From the NCBI RefSeq assembly GCF_003253565.1, contig NZ_QKUF01000017.1, forward strand, positions 1 to 64,000: a DNA stretch of 64,000 nucleotides. Direction: 5' to 3'. A model generated the notes under the pieces. That model did not search any database. It saw only the letters and a list, made by a program, of their open reading frames with translations, and was not told the DNA's origin. The translations under genes and the position numbers were made by a program. The stretch comes from Thermosporothrix hazakensis (lineage in GTDB: Bacteria; Chloroflexota; Ktedonobacteria; Ktedonobacterales; Ktedonobacteraceae). Below, in pieces: positions 7,496 to 16,417 of the stretch; position 1 is the first letter of the stretch, and each line of letters begins with the position of its first letter.

Positions 7496-10400
7496 ATGTT
7501 AATAACCCGTATCGAGTTAGAAAATATTAAAAGTTATCATCACTTCACTGTTGATCTGCGTCGGGGCACCACCGCTATCAGCGGCGAGAATGGAGCCGGA
7601 AAAACAACACTGGTTGAAGCGATTGGTTTCGCTCTGTTTGACTATCTTCCCTACAGTCAGTCGCGCTTTGTTCGTGAAGGTGAGAAGTGGGGACGTGTCA
7701 CCGTGCACCTGATCGGCGGAGATGAGCGCCCCTATGTTGTTGAACGGCGCTGTGGGTCTGGATCGCGCTGGTTTGTATACGATGAGGGCGCCAATATTCG
7801 TCTTGAGCAAAGCGCCGATGTGATGGATAAGCTGCATGAACTCTTTGGTATTGATCGAAGCCGGCCCCTCGCTTCTCTTTTCCGTGACGCTCTGGGCGTT
7901 CCTCAGGGAACATTTACCTCGATTTTTCTTGAAACCGCCAGTAAACGCAAGCAAACCTTTGACTCCCTGCTACAGATCGAAGACTACAAGACGGCGGCTG
8001 AATATCTGTTAGAGACCCAAAGACAATATAAGGAGCAGCGAGAGGAGCAAGAAAAACGGATTGTTCGCCTTGAGGCCGAGACTCAGGATCTGGAGGCATG
8101 GCGCAACGAGCTTGAGGAGAAGCGGAAGCGTGAACAGGAGTGGTCTCGACAAAGTGCGCTCCTGACCCAACAGTTGGTGTTGCTCTCACGTGAAGAGGAG
8201 AAACTGACCGCGCAGCATGAACTCGTCCAGACGCTTGAGCAGAAGTGCAGAGAAACCGAGCGCGAATATAGCCATGCGCAGGAACTTCTGAAGAGCTATG
8301 AGCTGCAACTACAGCAGGCACGCATGGCCCGACAGATCGTCAACGAGAATCAGGAGTCATATCAGCGCTACCTTGAAGTGGAAAAAGCGCTCAATATCTT
8401 GCGTCAGGAACAGCGTCGCCAGAGCCTGCTTCAACAACAATTAGCTGAAATTCAGCGCTCCGATGCCTCTGCACAGGAACGGCTGAATTTTCTGAAGCAG
8501 CAGCTTGTCGTAGTCGAGCAGGCAAAAGCCAGAGTGATCGAGCTTGCTCCGCTGGTTGAGCGACAGATTGAGCTTGAACAGCAACGGGAAAAGCTCAAGC
8601 AGCAGATCACGAGCTTTGAAACTGTGATGCGGGAAGGAACCAACAAGCGCGAACAGCAGGAGAACCAGAAAAAGAAGCTGCGCGAACTGGAACAGAAGAT
8701 TGCCCGTATTGAGCCTCTCAAAGCTGTTGCTGAGAAGCTGAACGAGTATGAGCACGCCCGTAAACGCCTGCTGGTTCAGGAGAACGAGCGCAAGAATATC
8801 TTTCAAAAGATCCGTGATAAGCAGCAGCTTGTCCAGGAAAGGAAGCAGCGGCAGCTTCAGGTTGCTGAGCGCCTGCATAAGGTAGAGCAGCATGTTGAGG
8901 CAATTGAGGCACATCGGGCAGAGGCCGAGGAGATGCCAGGACTGGAAGCACGCAAGGAACAGCTCGCAGCCCGTTGCAATCGGCTGGAAGGCAATATTGA
9001 GGGCTACGCGCGCTCTCGTGCCCAGTCTGCCGGTGGGCAATGCCCCCTGTTACATGAAAGCTGCCTCAATATCAAGCAGCGTGGCATCGCCAGCCTGGAA
9101 TCATACTTTGAGGATCTCTTGCAGAGCGAGAAGGCGCAACTGGCGAAGGTGCGTCAGGAGTATGCAGCGGTTGTCCAGCGTATCGAGCGAGTTCGGAAAT
9201 ATGCGGAGGCGCTGACAAAGCTGGATCAGTATATCCAGCGACGCGATGAATGGGCAGATCTCTCCCAGGAGCTTGAGCGTGAAATTGCGCACCATGAGAA
9301 CGAGATTGCTGCGCTTTCGGCTGATGCAGCCATGTTAAAAGGGCTGGACCAGCAGAAACAGGAGACAGAGCGCCTCTATCAGCAGAGCCGCCTTGCCAGC
9401 GAGCAAATCAGCGTTCTACCCACCCTCTACGAACAAAAAAAGGGCTGTCAGGAACTTATTGATCAGTTGGAGCGGGAATTGCAGGACTTGCGCCGCAAAT
9501 TCGACAGCCTGCGCGAGAGCAGGAGCCTGCTCACGAAGATCGAGGAAGAGCTGTTGCGTCTGGATGATCCCCGCGCACATAGCCGGGGACAGCGGGAGAT
9601 CATCGCGAAAGAAGAAACGTTGAAGCGTCAGTTTGCCGAGGTACAGGCCGAGATCCAGCAGCTTCAGCAACAGATGCATTCCTTACAGCAAGAGCTGGCT
9701 GCCTATCAATCGCTGGACGAGCGTGTCCTTGCACAGGAACAGGAGCTACAGCATTGCCTGCCAGGATATCAGAATTATCTAAAATATATAGAGACGGCCC
9801 AAAAATATGCGCTTCGTGAACAGGAGTATCAGCGGCAGCAGGCCGAAGTAGAGGCGGCAAAGCATGCCTTTGAAGAGGCTCAACAGGCCTCACAGCAGGC
9901 CCTTGCTGGTTTTGATCGTATGGCTCTTGAACAGGTCCGGCTGAAGAAGCTCCAGCTTGATCGAGATCTTAGCAGCCTGGCCGGGGAGATCAGGCATCTA
10001 CAGGAAGCAATGAGCGGCCTGCAACAGCGCATTGCGGAAGGAGAGGTGAAGCAGGAGGAACTGGAAGCCGCGCGAAAAGAGTACAATGAACTCGATGAGC
10101 TGTATGGCCTGACCGAGTATTTTCGGAAGCTGATCAAAGAGGCGGCGCCCCATGTCTTGAAAGCGATGCTCAATGATATCTCTGCCGAGGCAAATCGTAT
10201 TTTCGGCGAGATTATGGGAGATCATAGCGCACAGCTGTCCTGGCAGAACGAGTATGAAATTGTGTTGCGACGGCAGGGCGTGGCCCGAACGTTCGCCCAG
10301 TTGAGCGGCGGCGAGCAGATGAGCGCGGCCCTGGCGGTACGTCTGGCGCTCCTGAAAAAACTGTCAACGCTCAATATCGCCTTCTTTGATGAGCCCACGC

Positions 10401-10636
10401 AAAACATGGATGAGATGCGTAGAATGAATCTGGCCGAACAGATCAGGCGTGTTCGCGGCTTTGAGCAATTGATTGTGATTAGCCATGATGATACGTTTGA
10501 GCAAGGGCTTGATAGTCTGATTCGGGTGCGCAAGGTGCATGGAGAAACGCAGCTTCTGGATGAGGATGCGGTCAGAGATTACCCGCGAGCCTTTGAGGCC
10601 CTCTCATCGGAAGACGATGTGATGTTGATGCACTAA
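7496..10636 (+). CDS. Rad50/SbcC-like SMC-family ATPase
   Basis: A 1046-residue ATPase built like Rad50/SbcC. It has an N-terminal Walker A (GENGAGKTT, about residues 33-41), a very long Glu/Gln-rich coiled coil broken near residue 516, and a C-terminal ABC signature (LSGGEQ), Walker B (IAFFDEPT) and H-loop (VISHDD). Such proteins tether and process DNA ends with a nuclease partner. The hook is CPLLHESC (Cys516, Cys523), a CX6C spacing rather than the usual CXXC. The next gene, 16 bases on, is a NurA-like nuclease; no Mre11/SbcD gene is in the window. The start has an AAGG-type site. Role in double-strand break repair is inferred from family and partner. Confidence 0.9.
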   Translation: MLITRIELENIKSYHHFTVDLRRGTTAISGENGAGKTTLVEAIGFALFDYLPYSQSRFVREGEKWGRVTVHLIGGDERPYVVERRCGSGSRWFVYDEGANIRLEQSADVMDKLHELFGIDRSRPLASLFRDALGVPQGTFTSIFLETASKRKQTFDSLLQIEDYKTAAEYLLETQRQYKEQREEQEKRIVRLEAETQDLEAWRNELEEKRKREQEWSRQSALLTQQLVLLSREEEKLTAQHELVQTLEQKCRETEREYSHAQELLKSYELQLQQARMARQIVNENQESYQRYLEVEKALNILRQEQRRQSLLQQQLAEIQRSDASAQERLNFLKQQLVVVEQAKARVIELAPLVERQIELEQQREKLKQQITSFETVMREGTNKREQQENQKKKLRELEQKIARIEPLKAVAEKLNEYEHARKRLLVQENERKNIFQKIRDKQQLVQERKQRQLQVAERLHKVEQHVEAIEAHRAEAEEMPGLEARKEQLAARCNRLEGNIEGYARSRAQSAGGQCPLLHESCLNIKQRGIASLESYFEDLLQSEKAQLAKVRQEYAAVVQRIERVRKYAEALTKLDQYIQRRDEWADLSQELEREIAHHENEIAALSADAAMLKGLDQQKQETERLYQQSRLASEQISVLPTLYEQKKGCQELIDQLERELQDLRRKFDSLRESRSLLTKIEEELLRLDDPRAHSRGQREIIAKEETLKRQFAEVQAEIQQLQQQMHSLQQELAAYQSLDERVLAQEQELQHCLPGYQNYLKYIETAQKYALREQEYQRQQAEVEAAKHAFEEAQQASQQALAGFDRMALEQVRLKKLQLDRDLSSLAGEIRHLQEAMSGLQQRIAEGEVKQEELEAARKEYNELDELYGLTEYFRKLIKEAAPHVLKAMLNDISAEANRIFGEIMGDHSAQLSWQNEYEIVLRRQGVARTFAQLSGGEQMSAALAVRLALLKKLSTLNIAFFDEPTQNMDEMRRMNLAEQIRRVRGFEQLIVISHDDTFEQGLDSLIRVRKVHGETQLLDEDAVRDYPRAFEALSSEDDVMLMH

Positions 10637-10652
10637 GCAGGGGAGAAACGGT

Positions 10653-11927
10653 ATGTTACATAAAGGGAAGCTTCAAGCTGCGCTTCAGGCGAAGCGTGGA
10701 CAGTTTAAACTCTATGATGGCACCTTTGGCGAGCAGCTACAGGCATATCGACAGGCGTTGGAAACGCTCTATAGACGCTTTCCCTCCAGCGCGGAACTGG
10801 AGCAGGCGCTTCCTCCTGAACAGCCCGGGATGCCACCGGCAGGCGCACGCTCAACGATTGAATTTGATCGCTGGCTGGTCACCGCTGAGATGCAGGAATA
10901 CCGAGCTCCCTGCTTCCCCTTCGGCACCGTTTTTAGCACGCATGAGCAGGCCCGGCAGTGGGCCGAGTGCATCGAGGGTGTGACGACGGTGGCGGTTGAC
11001 GGCAGTCATATTCTGCCCTGGCGTGATGCCTCGGTTCCGGTCGCGCTGGTGCAGGTGGGCTTTTTTATCAACCCGCATCGGTTCAATCACCCCTATATCA
11101 AAGATGTGCGGATGGAGGTACTGGCCCCTGATGAGCTGATGGACGAGCTTCAGGGCAGTACCGAGGAACCGGACAGCTACCCCTACTCCGATATGCAGGT
11201 GACGTTAAAGCGCTATTTACTGGAAGTTGAGATATTGTGCACCTTGATGGAGCAGCAGGCCGCAAAGCGTCTGCCTGATGAACCTGCGCATGGCCCCCTC
11301 TTTTTCTTTGATGGCTCGCTGGTGGTCTCCTTTGCGCTGACGATGCCGCCACGCTATCGTCAACTTTACATTGATTCGGCGGTGCGTCTGTTACGTACCT
11401 CGGAAGAGCTTCAGGTGCCACTGATTGGCTATATTGATACAAGCTATGCGCGGGACCTGATTACTATGTTGCGCCGTCTTGATGCTATGCAGCAGCAGCC
11501 AGTCTTGCGTGAAACAAAGCGTATCCATGATGCCCTGCTCTTGCAGGGACGCCTGCAATGGGGAGATCGGACGCCTGCCTTTATCTGTGCGCGTAATGAT
11601 ATTCTGGACCTGTACGGTCCCTATCATGATCAGATCGCGTTCTGCTATTTGCAGACGGCAGCCAGTCGCCCGCCTGCCCGGCTGGAATTCCCGCGTTGGA
11701 TGGTTGATGCCGGACTCATTGAGCCAGTGATGGACGCGATTCGTGCGGAGGTCATCGCGGGGGGGAACGGATATCCCTACGCTATTGAGACTGCGGATGC
11801 TGTGTCGGTGATCACGATGCAGGATAGGGCCGAGTTTTATGCCCATTTTCAGGAGTTTATGCGCAGACAGGGCATCAATTTTGCCTTCTCGCAGAAAGCA
11901 ATGAGTAAAGTGCGTCGCCGCGTTTGA
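10653..11927 (+). CDS. NurA-like 5'-3' nuclease domain protein
   Basis: A 424-residue protein with the NurA signature: an Asp in the VDGSHI strand (Asp116) and a second acidic strand FFDGSLV (Asp220), both expected to bind Mn2+. A long helical N-terminus precedes the domain. In archaea NurA works with the HerA translocase and Mre11-Rad50 in DNA end resection. Here it directly follows the Rad50-like gene with a GGGGAG ribosome site, so the two are very likely co-transcribed and act together. HerA is not in the window. The family call rests on the two motifs and the neighbour; biochemical activity is inferred. Confidence 0.85.
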   Translation: MLHKGKLQAALQAKRGQFKLYDGTFGEQLQAYRQALETLYRRFPSSAELEQALPPEQPGMPPAGARSTIEFDRWLVTAEMQEYRAPCFPFGTVFSTHEQARQWAECIEGVTTVAVDGSHILPWRDASVPVALVQVGFFINPHRFNHPYIKDVRMEVLAPDELMDELQGSTEEPDSYPYSDMQVTLKRYLLEVEILCTLMEQQAAKRLPDEPAHGPLFFFDGSLVVSFALTMPPRYRQLYIDSAVRLLRTSEELQVPLIGYIDTSYARDLITMLRRLDAMQQQPVLRETKRIHDALLLQGRLQWGDRTPAFICARNDILDLYGPYHDQIAFCYLQTAASRPPARLEFPRWMVDAGLIEPVMDAIRAEVIAGGNGYPYAIETADAVSVITMQDRAEFYAHFQEFMRRQGINFAFSQKAMSKVRRRV

Positions 11928-12072
11928 TACCTGATTGCTTTCTCCGGTTTCCCTTTTCTTGCTTTCCAAAATGAGATATACTTACAGCGAAACGTATTCT
12001 TCGTTTGGAAGTGCATGTTATACTCAATCCCTGAAGGGAACGAGTCAGGAATAGAAATCTACGCGAAAGCTT

Positions 12073-12708
12073 ATGTCCCGTTACACAACACAATCATTTA
12101 CCTGTCCCTGCGGCGAAGTGTTTACCGCACCAATCTATGAGTATGTCAATGTAGAGAAGGACCCGCAACTTCGCTATACCGTGCTGGCTGGCCTGCTCAA
12201 TGTCTCGACATGCCCACAATGTGGACGCAGGGCAGCGCTTGCCAGACCCTTTATCTATTCTGATCCTGAACGTCAGCTCTTGATCTATTATCATCCGCGG
12301 ACCGATCTGCCCGAAGATGCTCGCCTGCTGATTCTGGAAAAGTTGCGTGAAACCTATGAGCACGTTGAGATGCAACGCGAAATGCAGACGGAAGAGCAGA
12401 AGCAGCAGAAACAGGAAGTCGCAACGGATGAGTTACCGCCGTTACAGGTAGTTTTCGGTCATGAGCAGCTTGTGCTGGTGATTAACAGCATGCTCTCGCC
12501 TGAAGAGCGCCTGGGTAAGATTGCTTTGAGCACCCAGAGCCGTAACGAGGCGGAGCGCGGACAGTTTCACACTATTGCGCGGAAGCTTGCTACCGAAATG
12601 GGCTGCGGCGTTGAGATCGAGGATATGCCCGACGAATATATTGTGTGGCTGTATGGCTCGCGTCGAAAAATCGGCGCTTTAATGCGCGAGCTCACCCCGG
12701 GAGGGTAG
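12073..12708 (+). CDS. CpXC-domain protein
   Basis: A 211-residue cytoplasmic protein beginning with a CPCG motif (about residues 11-14) and a later CPQCG, the two half-sites expected to bind one zinc ion in the CpXC family. The middle (FIYSDPERQLLIYYHP) is also typical of that family; the C-terminal half is helical and Gln/Glu-rich. Function of the family is unknown. It is followed after five bases by the MoaB/Mog gene, so the two are probably co-transcribed. The ribosome site (GAAAG) is weak. Confidence 0.75.
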   Translation: MSRYTTQSFTCPCGEVFTAPIYEYVNVEKDPQLRYTVLAGLLNVSTCPQCGRRAALARPFIYSDPERQLLIYYHPRTDLPEDARLLILEKLRETYEHVEMQREMQTEEQKQQKQEVATDELPPLQVVFGHEQLVLVINSMLSPEERLGKIALSTQSRNEAERGQFHTIARKLATEMGCGVEIEDMPDEYIVWLYGSRRKIGALMRELTPGG

Positions 12709-12713
12709 AAGAG

Positions 12714-13199
12714 ATGTTGACCATTGGCGTGCTGACTATCAGTGATGGTGCATCGCGTGGCTTGCGTGAAGATCTGAGTGGTGAAGCTATTCGGACGATC
12801 ATCACGCAGTTTCCTGATGCCGTCATCAGTGCGGGCGCTATTGTTCCTGATGAGCTGGAGCAAATTGCGGCAACTCTTCGCGAATGGAGCGATGAAAAGA
12901 AGCTGAACCTGATCTTGACGACGGGCGGTACCGGGCTTGCTCCCCGCGATGTGACGCCAGAAGCGACGCTCTCGATTCTTGAGCGCGAGGCACCCGGGAT
13001 CGCGGAGGCGATGCGCACGCATAGCTTACAATATACTCCTATGGCGATGCTCTCGCGCGGTGTGGCCGGAGTCCGTGGGCGAACTCTGATTATCAACCTG
13101 CCCGGCAGTCCGAAAGCGGTCAGGGAATGTCTGGAATATATTCTGCCAGTGTTGCCGCATGCGATTAATTTGCTGATTGAAGGACCAAAAGAGCATTGA
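12714..13199 (+). CDS. moaB: Molybdenum cofactor protein of the MoaB/MogA family
   Basis: A 161-residue molybdopterin-binding domain protein. It has the N-terminal strand GVLTISDGASRG, the TTGGTGLAPRDVTPEA loop that holds the cofactor precursor, and a closing LPGSPKA segment. Family members adenylylate molybdopterin before metal insertion, although some MoaB proteins are inactive. The chosen ATG has GGGAGGG nine bases upstream; a longer reading from 12645 would overlap the previous gene and add non-conserved residues. The stop overlaps the ATG of the WD40 gene by one base, suggesting translational coupling. A molybdate-type ABC ATPase lies 6.5 kb away. Confidence 0.88.
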   Translation: MLTIGVLTISDGASRGLREDLSGEAIRTIITQFPDAVISAGAIVPDELEQIAATLREWSDEKKLNLILTTGGTGLAPRDVTPEATLSILEREAPGIAEAMRTHSLQYTPMAMLSRGVAGVRGRTLIINLPGSPKAVRECLEYILPVLPHAINLLIEGPKEH

Positions 13200-14086
13200 T
13201 GACGCCGTTCACCTATCGTGGACATAACGATAAGGTGTTTACTGTCGCCTGGTCGCCTGCCGGCGATCGGGTGGCTTCTGGCTGTCGCGATGGACAGGTG
13301 CACCTGCTCTCTCCCCATACCGGTACACAACAGGCCATCCTCAACGCGCATCCTTCCTGTGTCCTTTCCCTTGCATGGTCTCCTGATGGGAGCCTGCTTG
13401 CCTCCGGTGATACCTCGGGACTGGTGATTTTGCAGGAACCGGAGTCTGCGCGTGTTGTTTGTACCTATCATGGGCATAGCCGCTTTGTGCGAGCGCTTGG
13501 CTGGTCTGGTTCACGACTCGCTTCAGGTGGCGATTTTGGCGATAGCTCGGTTCAACTTTGGGAGGCGCGAACCGGGCAACAACAGTGGATCGCGAAGGAT
13601 CAATATCGCATCTTTTCGCTGGCGTGGTCACCTGATGGTGATTTGCTGGCAGCGGCGAGCTTTGATGGACTGATCGTTGTCCGCTCTGCGCTCTCCGGTG
13701 AGCCAGTAGTGACGTATCGGGGGCATCAAGGGCCGGTCTATGCGGTTGCCTGGTCTCCTGCTGCGAACCTGATAGCGTCAGCCGGGCAGGACGCCACTAT
13801 TCAGCTCTGGGAGGCAACCACGGGGAAGCAGCGGTACATCTTGCGGGAGCATACTGCCCCGATAAAAGCGCTGGCGTGGTCACCCGATGGCCGTTTGCTG
13901 GCCTCGGCAGGGAATATGAAGCGCCTGCTGATCTACTCCTGCGAAGATTGGAGCATCTCTTTTTCTGTCCCCATCTCTGCCTGGATTCGCTCGCTTTCCT
14001 GGGCTCCAACCGGCGATGCAATCGCCCTGACCTATGATGCTCTTGTCGCACTATTACCAGTAAAAAAGGACCACCCGCCGGGGTGA
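13199..14086 (+). CDS. Seven-blade WD40 repeat protein
   Basis: A 295-residue protein made almost entirely of WD40 repeats. Seven AWSPDG-type turns can be counted (VAWSPAGD, LAWSPDGS, LGWSGS, LAWSPDGD, VAWSPAAN, LAWSPDGR, LSWAPTGD), enough for one closed beta-propeller. There is no signal peptide or other domain, so it is a cytoplasmic scaffold or binding protein of unknown partner. The start ATG overlaps the stop of the MoaB gene (TGATG). It ends opposite the M16 peptidase gene, sharing a hairpin. Confidence 0.9.
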   Translation: MTPFTYRGHNDKVFTVAWSPAGDRVASGCRDGQVHLLSPHTGTQQAILNAHPSCVLSLAWSPDGSLLASGDTSGLVILQEPESARVVCTYHGHSRFVRALGWSGSRLASGGDFGDSSVQLWEARTGQQQWIAKDQYRIFSLAWSPDGDLLAAASFDGLIVVRSALSGEPVVTYRGHQGPVYAVAWSPAANLIASAGQDATIQLWEATTGKQRYILREHTAPIKALAWSPDGRLLASAGNMKRLLIYSCEDWSISFSVPISAWIRSLSWAPTGDAIALTYDALVALLPVKKDHPPG

Positions 14087-14090
14087 TCCT
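14062..14090 (-). terminator. Terminator of the M16 peptidase gene
   Basis: On the minus strand a GC-rich hairpin (AGGATCACCCC / GGGTGGTCCT with one mismatch, 14090-14067) is followed by a run of six T. It overlaps the 3' end of the convergent WD40 gene. Confidence 0.75.
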
Positions 14091-14110
14091 GGGCTGGCTG
14101 GCAGAGTGTC

Positions 14111-15388
14111 TTATGCGGTGCCGAGCAGTTCTTCCTCTGTCAGGGGGCCAAGCGCTGTCAAAACCTGCTTCTCTCGCATGGGGAAGCGGTGAAGTGCTCG
14201 CATGATATCTTCAGTTGTGACCTTCTCGATGCGCTCAATTTCCTCATCCACGCTGAGCAGGCGGCCTTCGGTCACCCAGTCACTGGCGATACTGCGCATG
14301 CGGACAAACGTTGATTCGCTGCTGAGCACCATGCTGCTGATCCATTTATCTTTGGCGCGACGGAGCTCATCTTCATGTACGCCATCGGTCAGCAGGCTAT
14401 CCAGCTCTGCCCGCAGCAAGTTCAGCACCTTAGGGGCATCCTCGGGGGTTGAATTGGCTTCCATCAGCATCAACCCGGTGCCTTCCATCGCCCAGACACC
14501 AGCGCTTGCGGACTCGGCCAGACCACGCTGATAGATGTTCCAGTACAGACGTGAGCCATCGCTATCGCCCAGAATACTGCCTCCAAGCAGCGCGGCATAG
14601 TAGTCAGGATCTTTAACATCGAGTGAGGGCATTGCCAGAAGCATAATTTGCTGCTTTAGCTTCTTATCAACCATGATATTGTTAATGGGCTGTGCTGGCT
14701 CATAGTGCGATATATCACGGCTTGCATCGCCTGTGCGCCAGGAGCTGCAAAGCTGCTCGGCCTTCTCTACGAGATGGTTCCAGTCGAAATTTCCGGCAAC
14801 GGTCAAAATGATGTTGTTGGCCGCATAGCGCTGCTGCCAGTAGTTCCGCATCTGCTCAATACGCATATTGCGGATACTCTCGCGCGTGCCCAGGACATCA
14901 TGACCCAGAGGGTGATCACCGAAGTATGTCTGCATCATGCGTCGGTAGGCATAGTTGTACGGCTGATCCTCTGACCGTGCGATCTCGTTCACGATGACCT
15001 CTTTCTCCATCTCGAAATCACTTTCGGCCAGCCGTGGATACATCATATCGCTGAGCAGTTCCAGGGCGCGATCAAGATATTCGCCCAGAACGCGAGCATA
15101 AAAGAGCGTTGCTTCGTGTGAAGTAAAGGCATTCAATTCGGCGCCGATTTTGTTGAATGCCAGGGTGATCTCTTGCCAGTCCAGGCTTTGCGTTCCCTTA
15201 AAGACCATATGCTCTAGAAAGTGGGAGACGCCAGCAATGGAAGGGTCTTTCTCGTCGCGAGACCCGGTTTTGACATAAAAGGCGACGGCGACCGACTCAA
15301 AATCCGGCATGGGTTGGGCCACAATCTGTAGCCCGTTACTCAAGCGATGTGTATGGAATATAGTGCCATTGGCTCTGCTCTCTGCCAT
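14111..15388 (-). CDS. M16 family zinc peptidase (processing-peptidase-like)
   Basis: A 425-residue insulinase-type metallopeptidase with the inverted zinc motif HFLEH at residues 56-60. The MEKEVIVNEIARSED segment downstream supplies the third ligand, and the second homologous half follows. Length matches the short M16B class (mitochondrial processing peptidase-like, PqqL/YmxG) that degrades peptides. No signal peptide is seen. The start has a strong AAGGAG site eight bases upstream. It appears to be a single gene ending at a terminator shared with the WD40 gene. Confidence 0.93.
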   Translation of the reverse strand: MAESRANGTIFHTHRLSNGLQIVAQPMPDFESVAVAFYVKTGSRDEKDPSIAGVSHFLEHMVFKGTQSLDWQEITLAFNKIGAELNAFTSHEATLFYARVLGEYLDRALELLSDMMYPRLAESDFEMEKEVIVNEIARSEDQPYNYAYRRMMQTYFGDHPLGHDVLGTRESIRNMRIEQMRNYWQQRYAANNIILTVAGNFDWNHLVEKAEQLCSSWRTGDASRDISHYEPAQPINNIMVDKKLKQQIMLLAMPSLDVKDPDYYAALLGGSILGDSDGSRLYWNIYQRGLAESASAGVWAMEGTGLMLMEANSTPEDAPKVLNLLRAELDSLLTDGVHEDELRRAKDKWISSMVLSSESTFVRMRSIASDWVTEGRLLSVDEEIERIEKVTTEDIMRALHRFPMREKQVLTALGPLTEEELLGTA

Positions 15389-15516
15389 ATTATCTCCTTA
15401 GCAATCAGGAAGCTCCCTCGCTGACAAGAAAGGAGGTTCGCTATAAGCTGAATGTCTCAGTTAGTAGTCTCATAATAGTCCCCGGTGTTCGTTGTTGTCA
15501 AATGAGGTTTTCGTAC

Positions 15517-15551
15517 AAAAAAAGCAGGGAGAGAATCTTTTTCCTCCCTGC
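15517..15551 (-). terminator. Terminator downstream of the CAP lipoprotein gene
   Basis: On the minus strand an eight-pair stem GCAGGGAG/CTCCCTGC is followed directly by seven T. It lies about 95 bases after the stop of the CAP-domain gene. Confidence 0.85.
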
Positions 15552-15645
15552 TCTGTGTGTCTGTTGAGCCTGAAGCTGGCTACGAGCGCATCTTGCTCTC
15601 TGTCTCTATGGTACAGGATGCAAGAAGAGCGCGCTTTTGCTTATG

Positions 15646-16417
15646 TTAGTTCGCAAAGTCTTCTGTCAGCCAGAGCTTCCCTGTTTGATCGATAATGATA
15701 GAAATACCGATGCGATGGAAGGTTGTGCTCAGGTAGTTTTTCCGGTGCCCGTCATTGGGTGGCTGCTCGTTCAGCATGGATTTGTGTACTCCGTAGACAC
15801 CCTGCCAGTTCGTCTGAGTGGTGTAGGCGATGTTCTCACCAACGGCTCTCCAATCGACGCCCGCCGCTGTAATACGCTGACCCAGGCCGGGTTCACTGGG
15901 GAGCTGATGCGAGAGCTCGCCGTTCTGGATCATGGTCTGTGTATGCCGGGTGGCAGAGAGCGCAAGCCCGTCGTCCCATGTATAAGCGGGCAGGCCATTC
16001 GCGGCGCGATCCTGATTGATCTGGGCCAGCAGTTGCTGGACAAGCTGATCGGTTGTGCCGGGCTGTTTCGTGGGTTGGACGGGTGGTTCTGTCGGCTGGG
16101 CAGGTGGCGTTGTTGGCTCAACAGGTGGCGTTGTGGGAACGACGGTCGGCTGTTCCGGGGCCCGGGTTGGTTCCGGTATGGGTGTCGTGGGAACGACGGT
16201 CGGCTGTTCCGGGGCCCGGGTTGGCTTCGGTGTTGGAGTTGCAGGAACAACGGTTGCTGTTGGCGTGTGCTTTGGCTGTATCACCTCGGTTGGTTTTGAG
16301 GTGACGGTGAGCGTTGGTGGGGGGGAGATTGCCTGTCGTCGGTGGCTGTTCAGCACAAGCGGCAAGCAAGAATCCGAGCCCGAGACATAGGCTGAAGAAC
16401 CAGAGCTTCTTACTCAC
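15646..16417 (-). CDS. CAP/SCP-domain lipoprotein, interrupted by a homopolymer frameshift
   Basis: Two overlapping frames together make one protein. The first starts at GTG 16417, with AAGGAGG ten bases upstream, and encodes a lipoprotein signal (MSKKLWFFSLCLGLGFLLAAC). After NLPP it meets a run of seven C (plus-strand G run 16319-16325) and loses the frame. The other frame continues with a Pro/Thr-rich linker, including an 18-residue repeat, and a CAP domain (LLAQINQDRAANGL, HTQTMIQNGELSH, VGENIAY). With six C the two join exactly into a 256-residue surface lipoprotein. The run may be a sequencing error, a real mutation or a slippage switch. CAP proteins are secreted; their bacterial function is largely unknown. 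Confidence 0.8.
16133..16240. repeat. 54-base tandem repeat in the CAP lipoprotein linker
   Basis: Two tandem copies start at 16133 and 16187; the first 38 bases are identical. They encode the 18-residue unit PTVVPTTPIPEPTRAPEQ of the Pro/Thr linker. Such in-frame repeats can vary in number between strains. Confidence 0.85.

Noticed and set aside
8441..9040. 199-codon Leu-rich frame on the minus strand inside the Rad50-like gene
   Set aside because: It is the complement of the Glu/Gln/Lys-rich coiled coil, which gives Leu/Phe-rich antisense frames. No start signals.
12645..12713. Longer N-terminus for the MoaB protein
   Set aside because: The extra 23 residues are not conserved and overlap the CpXC gene; the internal ATG has a strong ribosome site.
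16365..16365. TTG start for the CAP-domain frame as an independent gene
   Set aside because: No ribosome site, and the resulting protein would lack a signal. The GTG at 16417 with AAGGAGG and a lipobox is clearly the real start.
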